DNA from: CAVYOE01 sp963770155
GTDB taxonomy: Bacteria; Actinomycetota; Thermoleophilia; Solirubrobacterales; 70-9
NCBI GenBank assembly: GCA_963770155.1
Contig: CAVYOE010000001.1
Span: 1,922,001 to 1,986,000, forward strand
Direction: 5' to 3'
Length of the DNA: 64,000 bases
Part shown: positions 48,624 through 56,991 of the stretch, piece by piece
Layout: each line of letters starts with the position of its first letter
How positions within the stretch are numbered: the first letter of the stretch is position 1
The notes under the pieces: model-generated
Told to the model about the DNA's origin: nothing
The model's database searches: none
What the model saw: the letters and a program-made list of their open reading frames with translations, nothing else
Program-made: the position numbers and the translations under genes

Positions 48624-49313
48624 CTAGTCGTCGAGGAGAAAGTCGAAGACCGCGTAACCGATCAGGGCGAACACCAGATCGTAGAGGCCGAGCACGGCCA
48701 GCCATGTACCAAGCCTGTCGTGCTCGGGCCCGCCCTCCGCAAGCAGGGGCTCGGCGGCGCCTGCGGCGGCGATCACCACCGGAACCAGGAGCGGGAGCAG
48801 GATCAAGGGGGAGAGCAGGTCGCGCGCGGTCGAGTTGGTCGCGATCGAGGAGATCACGGTCCCGGTCACCGCGATCCCGAGGTTGGCGAGCATGAGGACG
48901 AGCGCCAGCAGCGGCAGCGCAGCGGCCGAATCGAGAAAAAACAGCGCGAAAGCGGGCACCGCGATCAGTTCGAGGACGATGAGATAGACGAGCAGCGCCG
49001 ACGCCTTCGCCCCGAACAGGACCGTGCGGTCGACCGGCGCCAGCCGGATCAGGTCGAAGCCGCCCTCCTCGCGCTCGGCGACGAAGAGGCGGTTTATCGC
49101 GAGGATCGCGGCGAACAGCAGAGTCGCGACGAGCACCCCGGCCGCCAGGTCGCCCTCCAAAGAGGTCCGATCGAGCGCGAAGCGGAAGATGACGTAGGTG
49201 GTGATCGCGAACAGCGCCATCGCCGGGACCGAGCGCAGGGTGCGCAGCTCGATCCGCAGGTCCTTGGTGAGGATCGCGGAGAAGGCGGCGGTCGAGGACG
49301 TCAGCTGGTTCAT
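48624..49313 (-). CDS. ccmB: Haem exporter subunit CcmB
   Basis: A 229-residue six-helix permease of the CcmAB transporter. It begins with FSAILTKDLRIELRTLRSVPAMALFA, and REEGGFDLIRLAPVDRTVLFGAK and LATL-type NSTARDLLSPLILLPLLVPVVIAA are characteristic. The ATG overlaps the ccmA stop. It works with CcmA ATPase to release haem-loaded CcmE. Confidence 0.93.
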   Translation of the reverse strand: MNQLTSSTAAFSAILTKDLRIELRTLRSVPAMALFAITTYVIFRFALDRTSLEGDLAAGVLVATLLFAAILAINRLFVAEREEGGFDLIRLAPVDRTVLFGAKASALLVYLIVLELIAVPAFALFFLDSAAALPLLALVLMLANLGIAVTGTVISSIATNSTARDLLSPLILLPLLVPVVIAAAGAAEPLLAEGGPEHDRLGTWLAVLGLYDLVFALIGYAVFDFLLDD

Positions 49314-49993
49314 GCCGCCACCGCTTCCAGCGGGGCGCCGATTGCTGTCAGCCGCAGGACCCGGTCGGCTTCGGTTTCGGCGGCGCCGTGGTCGTGGCTG
49401 ACCAGGACGCGGGTGCGGGAGCTCCCGGCGCCTATAAGGGGCTCGACCAGGCTGCGCGCCTCGCTGTCGAGGTGGGAGAGCGGTTCGTCGAGCAGCAGCA
49501 GCTCGGGGTCGTGCAGGACGGCGCGGCAGACCGCGGCCCGCTGCACCATGCCGGCCGAGTAGTCCCGGATCCGGTCATCGGCCCGGTGGCCGAGCCCGAC
49601 CGCTTCGAGCAGCGTCTCGATCCGGTCCCCGGCCGAGTCGAGCCCGTGGAGCTGCGCCACGAAGCGCAGGTTCTCGCGAGCGCTCAGGTCGCGGTAGAGC
49701 AGGGGGTCGTGGCCGAGCCAGCCGACCCGGCCGCGCAGGCGCCAACTCTCCTTCGGAAGATCAGCGCCGAGGACGTTCGCCACCCCGGCGGACGGCCGCA
49801 ACAGCCCGGCCAGGATCCGCAGCAGGGTCGTCTTGCCCGACCCGTTCGGGCCCAGCACCGCCAACGTCTCCCCCGCGGGCAGCTCGAGGCTGACGTCGCG
49901 CAGCGCGACGCGCTCGCCGAACTCGCGGCCGAGCCGGTCGAGGCGAATTGCAGGTTGCTGCCCATCAGGGGGCGCGATCTCGCTCATTTGCAC
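49310..49993 (-). CDS. ccmA: Haem exporter ATP-binding protein CcmA
   Basis: A 227-residue ABC ATPase. Walker A is GPNGSGKTT; the signature is the CcmA-like YSAGMVQRAAVCRAVLHDP rather than LSGGQ; Walker B is LLLLDEPLSHLD, and the switch is LVSHDH. It starts at GTG 49991-49993 or the ATG two codons later. It heads the ccmABCD-hemA-hemC-cobA/hemD operon. No ccmE, ccmF or ccmH is in the window. Confidence 0.93.
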   Translation of the reverse strand: MQMSEIAPPDGQQPAIRLDRLGREFGERVALRDVSLELPAGETLAVLGPNGSGKTTLLRILAGLLRPSAGVANVLGADLPKESWRLRGRVGWLGHDPLLYRDLSARENLRFVAQLHGLDSAGDRIETLLEAVGLGHRADDRIRDYSAGMVQRAAVCRAVLHDPELLLLDEPLSHLDSEARSLVEPLIGAGSSRTRVLVSHDHGAAETEADRVLRLTAIGAPLEAVAA

Positions 49994-50050
49994 GGGTTTA
50001 GCTCGAATCTACCGGTGCCCTTCGCTACCTTGGCTGGCGCAGGGAACGCC

Positions 50051-50785
50051 ATGGGTGGAACGGTGCCAACGCGCAAAGCGAGCCACACGCTGAGCGGCGC
50101 AGCCGCCGCGATCGCGCTGCTGTTCGCAGCGTTCGCGCTCACGTCCCTGTTCACGGGGAGCGGAGCGGCGGTGACCCCCGCCGAGCCGTTCGTCAACAAC
50201 CCGACGGTCCCCTGCGAGACCCCGGCGATCGCCTGGGCCGACTCGAAGCCGGTCGGCCGGCCTTTCCGTCGCGGGCGACTCCGGCGCGGGGTTCAGCTGC
50301 CCTCCGAGGGGGATGACTTCTTCACCTGGGACTTTCCGTACGGCGTCGCGCCGAACCGGTACTGGCGGCGCTGGGCGACGGACGGCACCATCCGGATCCT
50401 GCTTCAGGTGCTGTGCGAGTTCCGCACCGCCAACCCGGATGCGCCCCGGATCGGGATCGCCGACCTGAGCCGGCCCAGGGGCGGCTGGTTCGGCCGCAAG
50501 TACGGGGGCCACGGCCACTCTTCCCACCAGAACGGTCTCGACATCGACCTCATCTATCCGCGGCTCGACCGGCTCGAGGCTGCCCCGACCCGGGCCCGCC
50601 AGATCGACCGCTATTACGCCCAGGAGCTGGTGGACCGCTTCGTCGCCGCCGGCGCCGAGTACGTCTTCGTCGGGCCGAAGACCGGTCTCTACGGCCCGCG
50701 CGGGATCGTGCAGAGGCTCTACTTCCACGACGACCACATGCACGTGCGGATTCCGCGCGCGCTCGCGACCCAGAACGTCCCCTGA
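50051..50785 (+). CDS. Penicillin-insensitive murein endopeptidase-like protein (MepA/M74)
   Basis: A 244-residue exported metallopeptidase cutting peptidoglycan cross-links. A signal anchor (about 15-35) precedes the catalytic domain with HGHSSHQNGLDIDLIYPR (His159 and Asp166 as likely ligands) and FHDDHMHVRIP near the end, the two metal-ligand blocks of the M74/LAS fold. The ATG at 50051 has AGGGA upstream. It is divergent from the ccm operon by 57 bases. Confidence 0.85.
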   Translation: MGGTVPTRKASHTLSGAAAAIALLFAAFALTSLFTGSGAAVTPAEPFVNNPTVPCETPAIAWADSKPVGRPFRRGRLRRGVQLPSEGDDFFTWDFPYGVAPNRYWRRWATDGTIRILLQVLCEFRTANPDAPRIGIADLSRPRGGWFGRKYGGHGHSSHQNGLDIDLIYPRLDRLEAAPTRARQIDRYYAQELVDRFVAAGAEYVFVGPKTGLYGPRGIVQRLYFHDDHMHVRIPRALATQNVP

Positions 50786-50811
50786 GCTCGTGCCCGCAGC
50801 CGGTGTGAGGG

Positions 50812-52506
50812 CTACTTGCCCTTTTGCATGGTCCGCCGCCCGACCTTGAGCAGCGGCCCGATTCCCTCGCGCAGCGCCTGCAGCTTGCCGCCGTTGCGGC
50901 CGTAGAGCAGCTTCGCCGAGGATTGGATCGCCTGACCGAGGGTCCGGTCGTACGGCTGCCACCAGAAGTCACGGGTGTAGCCCGGCTCCCAGGCGACCTG
51001 CTTGATGTTGACGCACTCGAAGAACCCGTACTTGGAGTGGGAGCGGCCGAGCCCCGAGTCCTTTACCCCGCCCCAGGCGCACTGCATCGCGCCGTGGGAG
51101 AAGGAGTGGTCGTTGATCCAGACCATTCCGGACTCGATCTGGGTCGCGATCCGCTCGCCCTTGTCGCGGTCTTTGGTCCAGACCGAGGCTCCGAGTCCGA
51201 ACTCGGAGTCGTTGGCGAGCTCGATCGCCTCCTGTTCGGAGCCGACGGTCATGATCGGCAGGACCGGACCGAAGATCTCCTCGTTCATGATCCGCATCTC
51301 GTGGGTGACCCCCGTGAGCACGGTAGGGGCGATGAAGGCGCCGTCGAACCCGTCCCCGAGCGATGAGGCTTCGACCGGCCCCCCGGTGAGCCGCTCGGCA
51401 CCGTTGGCCAGCGCGTCATCGACGAGCTCGGTCACGATCGCCGCTTGGTCGCGGGAGACCATCGGTCCGATCTCGACGTCCCAGTCGAGCGGGTCGCCGA
51501 CCCGGAGCCGCTCGGTCTCGCGGACGACACCTTCGACGAACTCGTCGGCGACCTCGTCGGCGACGTAGGTGCGCTCGATCCCCGAGCAGGTCTGGCCGGC
51601 GTTGGCGAAGCCGCCCCAGACGGCGCCGGAGACCGCATTGGCGAGGTCGGCGTCGGCGCAGACGATCTGCGGGTCCTTGCCGCCGAGCTCGAGCACGCAG
51701 CCCTTCATCTGCTCCGCGCAGGCGGCGCCGACCTTGTAGCCCACCGGCACCGAGCCGGTGAAGAAGATCTTTCCGGCGGTCGAGCGGGTCAGGGCATCGC
51801 CGATCACGCCTCCACCGTGAACCGTGCGTACCAGCCCCTCCGGGAAGCCGGCCTTCTCGAAGATCATCCGGATCCGCTCGCCGATCAGCGGGGTCAGGCT
51901 GGCCGGCTTCAGGATCACGCCGTTGCCGCACATGAGCGCGATCGCGACCTCGCCGAACGGGATCGACCAGGGGTAGTTCCAGGGAGCGATCACGCCGACG
52001 ACGCCGATCGGCTCGTAGGAGAAGTGGGCTTTCTTGGTCAGCAGGAACGCCTGCGAAAAGCCGACCTTCTCCCGGGCGAGGATGTCGGGGCCGTTGTCGG
52101 CGATCCAGCGGAGCGCGTCGACGGTGGGCAGCAGCTCCATCGTGTAGCTCTCGACCCTGGGCTTGCCCTGCTCGGTCGAGAGCAACTCGGCCAGCTCGTC
52201 GAGCTCCTCGAGCAGCACATCGGCGGCGCGGCGGAAGTAGCGGGCGCGGTCGTCCAGGGAAAGCTGCGCCCAGAACGGCTGCACCTCGGCGACGTCGTCG
52301 ACCACCGCCTGCACCTGGTCCTCGGTCAGGGTGTCGACGGCTCCGACCAGCTCCCCGGTCGAGGGGCTGAATGACTCGAGCTGCTTCGTCTTGGGCGGCT
52401 GGCCGTCGGGTGCGGCGGCGCCGTTGCCGCTCGCGCCGTTCCCGGTCCCGGCCTTGCCGGCTGTCTTGCTGGCCTCGGAGCTCGCGCTTTCCACTGCGCT
52501 GATCAT
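50812..52506 (-). CDS. Aldehyde dehydrogenase (NAD(P)+-dependent)
   Basis: A 564-residue ALDH. The N-terminal 40 residues are low complexity (Ala/Gly/Ser), followed by the catalytic core: SPSTGELVG, VGVIAPWNYPW, KPASLTPL, FTGSVPVGYKVG, general-base region VLELGGKDPQIV and nucleophile Cys in ANAGQTCSGIERTYV, then EEIFGPVLPIM. A C-terminal extension of about 60 residues (FWWQPYDRTLGQAIQSSAKLLYGR) is typical of membrane-associated fatty-aldehyde or coniferyl-type members. The substrate is unknown. Confidence 0.92.
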   Translation of the reverse strand: MISAVESASSEASKTAGKAGTGNGASGNGAAAPDGQPPKTKQLESFSPSTGELVGAVDTLTEDQVQAVVDDVAEVQPFWAQLSLDDRARYFRRAADVLLEELDELAELLSTEQGKPRVESYTMELLPTVDALRWIADNGPDILAREKVGFSQAFLLTKKAHFSYEPIGVVGVIAPWNYPWSIPFGEVAIALMCGNGVILKPASLTPLIGERIRMIFEKAGFPEGLVRTVHGGGVIGDALTRSTAGKIFFTGSVPVGYKVGAACAEQMKGCVLELGGKDPQIVCADADLANAVSGAVWGGFANAGQTCSGIERTYVADEVADEFVEGVVRETERLRVGDPLDWDVEIGPMVSRDQAAIVTELVDDALANGAERLTGGPVEASSLGDGFDGAFIAPTVLTGVTHEMRIMNEEIFGPVLPIMTVGSEQEAIELANDSEFGLGASVWTKDRDKGERIATQIESGMVWINDHSFSHGAMQCAWGGVKDSGLGRSHSKYGFFECVNIKQVAWEPGYTRDFWWQPYDRTLGQAIQSSAKLLYGRNGGKLQALREGIGPLLKVGRRTMQKGK

Positions 52507-52529
52507 ACGCCCCCGGCCATAGCGCGGAA

Positions 52530-52562
52530 AAGGGCCGGAAGCTCCCTCTGCTTCCGGCCCTT
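52530..52562 (-). terminator. Rho-independent terminator downstream of rarA
   Basis: On the minus strand GGGCCGGAAGC and GCTTCCGGCCC form an 11-bp stem with a seven-base loop, followed by TTTT. It lies between the rarA stop and the ALDH start, so it ends rarA transcription and insulates the ALDH gene. Confidence 0.85.
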
Positions 52563-52654
52563 CCAGTCCACTCCCCGGCTTTTACGCATGAGCTCCAAAG
52601 ACGGATCTCACATGAGTCCGGAGCGTCAACCGACCCCTAGAACCCACCCAGCAG

Positions 52655-54016
52655 TTAGGAGTTGCGGCGCTCCTGTGCCGATTTCTTTCGCTTCGCGAGC
52701 TCTGCCTCGAACCCGTTCTCGGTGGGCTCGTAGAAGCGCTCTTCCTCGAGTCCCTCGGGCATCAGGTCCTGCCCGGTCGGCCCGCCGCCCTGGTCGTGCG
52801 GGTACTCGTAGCCGATCCCGCGACCCAGCTTCTTGGCCCCGGGGTAATGCGAGTCCTGGAGGTAGGGAGGGGGCGGCTGGGCTCCGTGCTCGCGCACGTG
52901 GGCGGCGGCGCGTCCGATCCCGACCTTGGCCGCGTTCGACTTCGGCGCCAGCGCAAGATAGGTCGCCGCCTGCGCCAGGCTGAGGGTGCACTCGGGCAAG
53001 CCCACCCGGTCGACGGCCGCCGCGGCGGCGGTCGCGACCCCGAGCGCCTGCGGGTCGGCGTTGCCGATGTCCTCGGAGGCGAAGATGACCATGCGCCGGG
53101 CGATGAAGCGCGCGTCCTCTCCTCCCTCGAGCATCGCGGCCAGGTAGTAGAGGGAGGCGTCGGCGTCCGAGCCGCGGGTCGCCTTGATCCAGGCCGAGAT
53201 GTAGTCGTAGTGGCGGTCACCGTCGCGGTCGTAGAGGATCGCCTTGCGCTGCAGGGCGTCCTCGGCTGCATCGAGGTCGACCTCCCTAGCGCCTGCGGCG
53301 CGGGTCCGCTCGACCGCTCGCTCCAGGGCCGAGAGGGCGACCCGCGCGTCGCCCCCGCTGCGAGTCGCGAACAGCTCGATCGCCTCGTCGCTGACCGGCG
53401 GCGGATCGGCGATCCCGCGCTCGGGATCGGTGAGCGCCCGGCGGACGAGCTCCTCGATCTGCTGCTGCTCCAGCGGCCGGAACTCGTAGATCTGGGTGCG
53501 GGACAGAAGCGCCGAGTTGACCTCGAAGTAGGGGTTCTCGGTGGTCGCCCCGATCAGGGTCAGGAGCCCCGACTCGACCGCCGGCAGGAGGGCGTCCTGC
53601 TGGGCCTTGTTGAAGCGATGGATCTCGTCGAGGAAGAAAACCGTGGCCCGACCACCGCCATGACTGCCGGCCTGGCGCTCCTCAGCGCGGGCGATCACCT
53701 CGCGCACCTCCGCGCGGCCCGCGTTGACTGCCGAGAGCTCCTCGAACGCGGAGCTCGTCTGCTCGGCGATGATCCGAGCGAGCGTCGTCTTCCCGGTCCC
53801 GGGCGGACCGTAGAAGACCGCCGAGTGCGGCTCGCCCGACTCGATCGCGACCCGCAGCGCCGATCCCTCCCCGAGCAGGTGCTCCTGTCCGGCGAGCTCT
53901 TCGAGCGTTCGCGGGCGCATCCGGGCAGCCAGCGGTGCTCCCTCCAACGCCGGCTCCGAGCGGCCACCGCCGCCAGCGGCGGCGGGCTCGAACAGCGAAT
54001 CGGTCGAATCGGCCAT
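52655..54016 (-). CDS. rarA: Replication-associated recombination protein RarA/MgsA-like ATPase
   Basis: A 453-residue clamp-loader-related AAA+ ATPase acting at stalled replication forks. It shows MRPRTLEELAGQEHLLG, Walker A GPPGTGKTT (70-78), Walker B VFFLDEIHRFNKAQQDALLP, LIGATTENPYFEVN, and the C-terminal tetramerisation region (SAWIKATRGSDADASLYYLAAMLEGGED, GNADPQALGVA). The ATG at 54014-54016 is preferred since upstream residues look non-coding and a TAATAC hexamer lies eight bases before it. It is divergent from the M20 peptidase gene. Confidence 0.93.
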   Translation of the reverse strand: MADSTDSLFEPAAAGGGGRSEPALEGAPLAARMRPRTLEELAGQEHLLGEGSALRVAIESGEPHSAVFYGPPGTGKTTLARIIAEQTSSAFEELSAVNAGRAEVREVIARAEERQAGSHGGGRATVFFLDEIHRFNKAQQDALLPAVESGLLTLIGATTENPYFEVNSALLSRTQIYEFRPLEQQQIEELVRRALTDPERGIADPPPVSDEAIELFATRSGGDARVALSALERAVERTRAAGAREVDLDAAEDALQRKAILYDRDGDRHYDYISAWIKATRGSDADASLYYLAAMLEGGEDARFIARRMVIFASEDIGNADPQALGVATAAAAAVDRVGLPECTLSLAQAATYLALAPKSNAAKVGIGRAAAHVREHGAQPPPPYLQDSHYPGAKKLGRGIGYEYPHDQGGGPTGQDLMPEGLEEERFYEPTENGFEAELAKRKKSAQERRNS

Positions 54017-54024
54017 CGGGATCA

Positions 54025-54030
54025 GTATTA
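54025..54030 (-). promoter_or_regulatory. Putative -10 element (TAATAC) of rarA
   Basis: TAATAC on the minus strand lies eight bases before the rarA ATG. Confidence 0.45.
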
Positions 54031-54062
54031 CCCGCGAATCCCTCCGCGCTCGCTCCGAGTAG

Positions 54063-54089
54063 GGATATCGACTGATATCCATTGATATC
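54063..54089. promoter_or_regulatory. GATATC repeat cluster, putative operator between rarA and the M20 gene
   Basis: GGATATC-GACT-GATATCC (54063-54080) is a perfect 7-bp inverted repeat with a four-base spacer, and a third GATATC follows at 54084-54089. These AT-rich hexamers stand out in a GC-rich region and lie midway between the two divergent -10 elements. The binding protein is unknown. Confidence 0.5.
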
Positions 54090-54123
54090 GCGCTGTAGGT
54101 GGGGACCGGGTGAGGCGCCTGGG

Positions 54124-54129
54124 TACTCT
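54124..54129 (+). promoter_or_regulatory. Putative -10 element (TACTCT) of the M20 peptidase gene
   Basis: TACTCT lies seven bases before the ATG at 54137, which supports that start over an earlier GTG in the same frame. Confidence 0.45.
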
Positions 54130-54136
54130 GGATGAC

Positions 54137-55474
54137 ATGAGCGACGGGACAGCGACGGCCGCTGCACCGACGAGCCTCGGAACCGACGCGGTTGGCCTGC
54201 TGCAGCAGCTGATCCGCTTCAACACCGTCAACCCGCCGGGGAACGAAGGCGAGGCCCAGTCGCACCTCCAGAACCTGCTGACTGAAGCCGGCTGGGAGTG
54301 CGAGCTGCTCGCCGCCGATCCGGCGCGGCCGAACCTGGTCGCGCGCCTTCCGGGGCAAGCTGATGGCCCGCGGCTCGGCCTGATCTCCCACGTCGACACG
54401 GTTCCCGCCGACCCGGCTGAGTGGGCGGACGGCGACCCGTGGTCGGGCGAAGTTCGCGACGGCTACGTCTGGGGCCGCGGCGCGCTCGACATGAAGGACC
54501 AGGTCGCGGCCGAGGTTGCCGCCTGCATCACCCTGGGGCGCTCGGGCTGGCGCCCGGCCTCCGGCGAGCTGCTGCTCGTGGTCAGCGCCGACGAGGAGAC
54601 CGGCGCCCACTTCGGCGCCCAGTGGCTGTGCTCCGAACAGGCCGAGAAGGTCCGCTGCGACATGGTCGTCAACGAGGGCGCCGGGCTCGCGGTCGAGTTC
54701 GGGGGCCGCCGCCTCTACACACTCGCGGTCGGCGAGAAGGGGGTCTTCCGTTTCCGCCTCCGCACCCGGGGGGTGGCCGGCCATGGCTCCCTGCCCCGCG
54801 TCGGTGACAACGCACTGCTCAAGCTCGCGCCGCTGCTCGAGGCCCTGCGCCGCCAGCCGCAACGTGAGGCGACCGACGACACCCGCCTCTTCCTCAGCCG
54901 GCTGCTCGGCGAGGAGCCCGGCGACCTCGACGCCGCGATCGAACTGATCCGGGCAGGCAACCGCGAGCTTGCCGACCTACTCGCCGAACCGATGCTCGGC
55001 GTGACCCTGGCCCCAACCATGGTCGACACCTCCGGGCGGGCGAACGTGATCCCCTCGAGCGCCGAGATCTTCGTCGACTGCCGCGTTCCCCCGGAGATGG
55101 AGACCCGGGAGGTGCGTCAGCGGATCGAGCAGGTGCTCGGCAGCGGGGTCGGGGAGTACGAGATCGAGTTCGTCGAGGAGGTGGTCGGCAACCGCTCGGC
55201 CTACGGCGGCCCGCTGGCCGATGCGATCGAGGCGTGGGTCGCCGCCGAGGATCCGGGCGCCGAGGTCCTCCCCGGAGTGATGCCGGGGTTCAGCGACAGC
55301 CATTGGTTCCGGAAGGCCTTTGGCGCGACCGTCTACGGTTTCTGTCCACAGAACGCCATGACCTTCGCCGAAGCAGAGCCCTTGATCCACGCGCCCGACG
55401 AGCGAATCGCCGTCGGCGACGTCGAGCTGATGACCTGCTTCTTCTGGGAGCTGCCGCAAAGGATCCTCGGATGA
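54137..55474 (+). CDS. M20-family metallopeptidase
   Basis: A 445-residue dinuclear-zinc hydrolase of the ArgE/DapE/CPG2 group. Metal ligands are in SHVDTVPA, GRGALDMKD and SADEETGAHFG; a lid domain begins around LYTLAVGEKGVFRFRLRTRGVAGHGS, and the C-terminal ligand is in the AEPLIHAPDERI region. It probably acts on a peptide, acyl-amino acid or diaminopimelate derivative. The stop overlaps the next ATG (ATGA), so it is coupled to the DUF1385-type gene. Confidence 0.9.
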   Translation: MSDGTATAAAPTSLGTDAVGLLQQLIRFNTVNPPGNEGEAQSHLQNLLTEAGWECELLAADPARPNLVARLPGQADGPRLGLISHVDTVPADPAEWADGDPWSGEVRDGYVWGRGALDMKDQVAAEVAACITLGRSGWRPASGELLLVVSADEETGAHFGAQWLCSEQAEKVRCDMVVNEGAGLAVEFGGRRLYTLAVGEKGVFRFRLRTRGVAGHGSLPRVGDNALLKLAPLLEALRRQPQREATDDTRLFLSRLLGEEPGDLDAAIELIRAGNRELADLLAEPMLGVTLAPTMVDTSGRANVIPSSAEIFVDCRVPPEMETREVRQRIEQVLGSGVGEYEIEFVEEVVGNRSAYGGPLADAIEAWVAAEDPGAEVLPGVMPGFSDSHWFRKAFGATVYGFCPQNAMTFAEAEPLIHAPDERIAVGDVELMTCFFWELPQRILG

Positions 55475-56327
55475 GCGAGGAGACTCAGGTGAACGGGCAG
55501 CCTCAGGGAAGCGAGGAACCGCCGGACGATGTCCTCCGCCTCGGCGGCATGGCGCTCCGCAATGGCCTCCTGATCCACGGCCCCACTTCGTGGTCGGTTG
55601 CGGCCCGCGGCGCCGACGGCGAGGTCCATGTCGCCTCGGGGCCGAAGCCGGTGATCGCTCCGGAGCTTGCCGCCAAGGTCCCGATCCTGCGGGGGCCGCT
55701 GCGCTTGATCGAGGCCTTTGCCGTGATCCCGCTCGTCCGCACCCGGTTGCCCGAGGCGCGGCTGCCGTTCGAGGCGCCCCGGGTGATAGCCGCCACCCTG
55801 ATCTCCGGAGTCCTCGGCCGGATATTGCGTGAGAAGGCCGAGCCAACGCGCGAAGCGCGAGGTCTTGGGAGCGCTGATCGGGATCGTGCCGGCGGTCACC
55901 GCGCTCAGCGATCGCAACCTTGCCTCGTACCACGGGGTCGAGCACATGGCGATCGGCGCTTACGAAAAGGGATCGCGCAACCCCCGTGACGCGACCAAGG
56001 AGCACGAACGCTGCGGCTCCAACCTGGTCGCGCCGCTGCTCATCTTCTCCGCCGCGGGCCAGCTGCTGGTCGACCGGTTGCTCGAGAAGCCCGGTCCGAT
56101 CGCCCGGGCCGCGGTCGCGGTGGGAAGCATCGGCCTTGCCGCCGAGCTCTTCGCCTGGAGCGAGCGGAACTCCGAGACGGCGCTGGCCAAGCGCCTACCG
56201 CCGGCCCGGCCACGAGATCCAGGCTCACCTCGCGACCAAGGAGCCGACCGACGAGCAGCTCGAGGTCGGCGAAGCGGCTCTCGCCGAGATCCTCAGGATC
56301 GAGGGCGAGGCGAGCGGGTCGGATTAG
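55471..56327 (+). pseudogene. DUF1385-family membrane protein, two frameshifts
   Basis: The N-terminal part (to about 55850) has GGMALRNGLLIHGPTSWSVAARGADGEV and a membrane-type hydrophobic run, as in DUF1385. The next part, in the +1 frame (about 55855-56190), has VTALSDRNLASYHGVEHMAIGAYEKGSRNP and HERCGSNLVAP, the family's conserved core. The last part, shifted again, ends PGHEIQAHLATKEPTDEQLEVGEAALAEILR. Each junction needs removal of one base (near 55850-55862 and 56195-56212). Protein similarity is intact across all three pieces, so sequencing error is at least as likely as decay. The family's function is unknown. Confidence 0.75.
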
Positions 56328-56330
56328 ACT
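56325..56330 (+). promoter_or_regulatory. Putative -10 element (TAGACT) of mce
   Basis: TAGACT overlaps the stop codon of the DUF1385-type gene and lies seven bases before the mce ATG. Confidence 0.4.
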
Positions 56331-56337
56331 GCCGCGG

Positions 56338-56748
56338 ATGCTCGGACGAATCGACCATGTCGGCGTTGCCGTCGAGGACATCGAGGAGGCGATCGCCCTC
56401 TACGAGAAGGCGTTCGCGATGCCGCTCGCGCACCGCGAAACGGTCGAGGAGCAGGGGGTCGAAGCTGCTCTCCTCGACGTCGGCGACGGACACATCGAAC
56501 TGCTCGAACCGCTCTCCGACGAGACCGCGGTCGGCAAGTTCATCTCCAAGCGTGGCGCCGGCCTCCACCACGTCGCCTATGCGGTCGGCGACATCGTCTC
56601 CGTGCTCACCAACCTGAAGGCGTCGGGGATCGAGCTGATCGACGAGGAGCCGCGAACCGGCATCCGCGAGAGCCAGGTCGCCTTCCTGCACCCGCGCTCG
56701 ACGGGCGGGGTGCTGACCGAGATCGTCCAACCCGCCCCCGGGCACTAG
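56338..56748 (+). CDS. mce: Methylmalonyl-CoA epimerase
   Basis: A 136-residue vicinal-oxygen-chelate enzyme interconverting the (R) and (S) forms of methylmalonyl-CoA. It shows IDHVGVAVEDIEEAIALYEKAF, HIELLEPLSDETAVGKFISKRGAGLHHVAY and RTGIRESQVAFLHPRSTGGVLTEIVQ, with the metal ligands His7, His in LHHVAY and Glu near the end. The mutase genes are not nearby. It is followed 9 bases later by a small unknown gene. Confidence 0.93.
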   Translation: MLGRIDHVGVAVEDIEEAIALYEKAFAMPLAHRETVEEQGVEAALLDVGDGHIELLEPLSDETAVGKFISKRGAGLHHVAYAVGDIVSVLTNLKASGIELIDEEPRTGIRESQVAFLHPRSTGGVLTEIVQPAPGH

Positions 56749-56757
56749 GAGGAGCCG

Positions 56758-56991
56758 ATGGCCGAACAGAAGACTGAGCGTCCCGAACGGGTCGAGATCG
56801 GCTTCAACGGAGGCCAGGTCGTCGCCACCCGGCTCGAGCCGAAGCAGCTCGACGCGCTGCGAAAGGCGCTCGGCTCCAACGACGGCTGGCTCAGCCTCGA
56901 GAGCGACGACGGCGAGCTCACCGTCGACGTCAAGCAGGTCGTCTTCGTCCGGCTGGCCGCGAGCGAGCACCGGATCGGCTTCACCAACTGA
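56758..56991 (+). CDS. Small conserved protein, unknown function
   Basis: A 77-residue soluble protein (MAEQKTERPERVEIGFNGG at the start) with alternating beta strands: VVATRLEPKQLDALRKAL and WLSLESDDGELTVDVKQVVFVRL. It looks like a small all-beta/alpha domain found near mce in actinobacteria, but I cannot name it. It has a GGAGG site upstream, and its stop overlaps the next ATG (TGATG). Confidence 0.75.
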   Translation: MAEQKTERPERVEIGFNGGQVVATRLEPKQLDALRKALGSNDGWLSLESDDGELTVDVKQVVFVRLAASEHRIGFTN

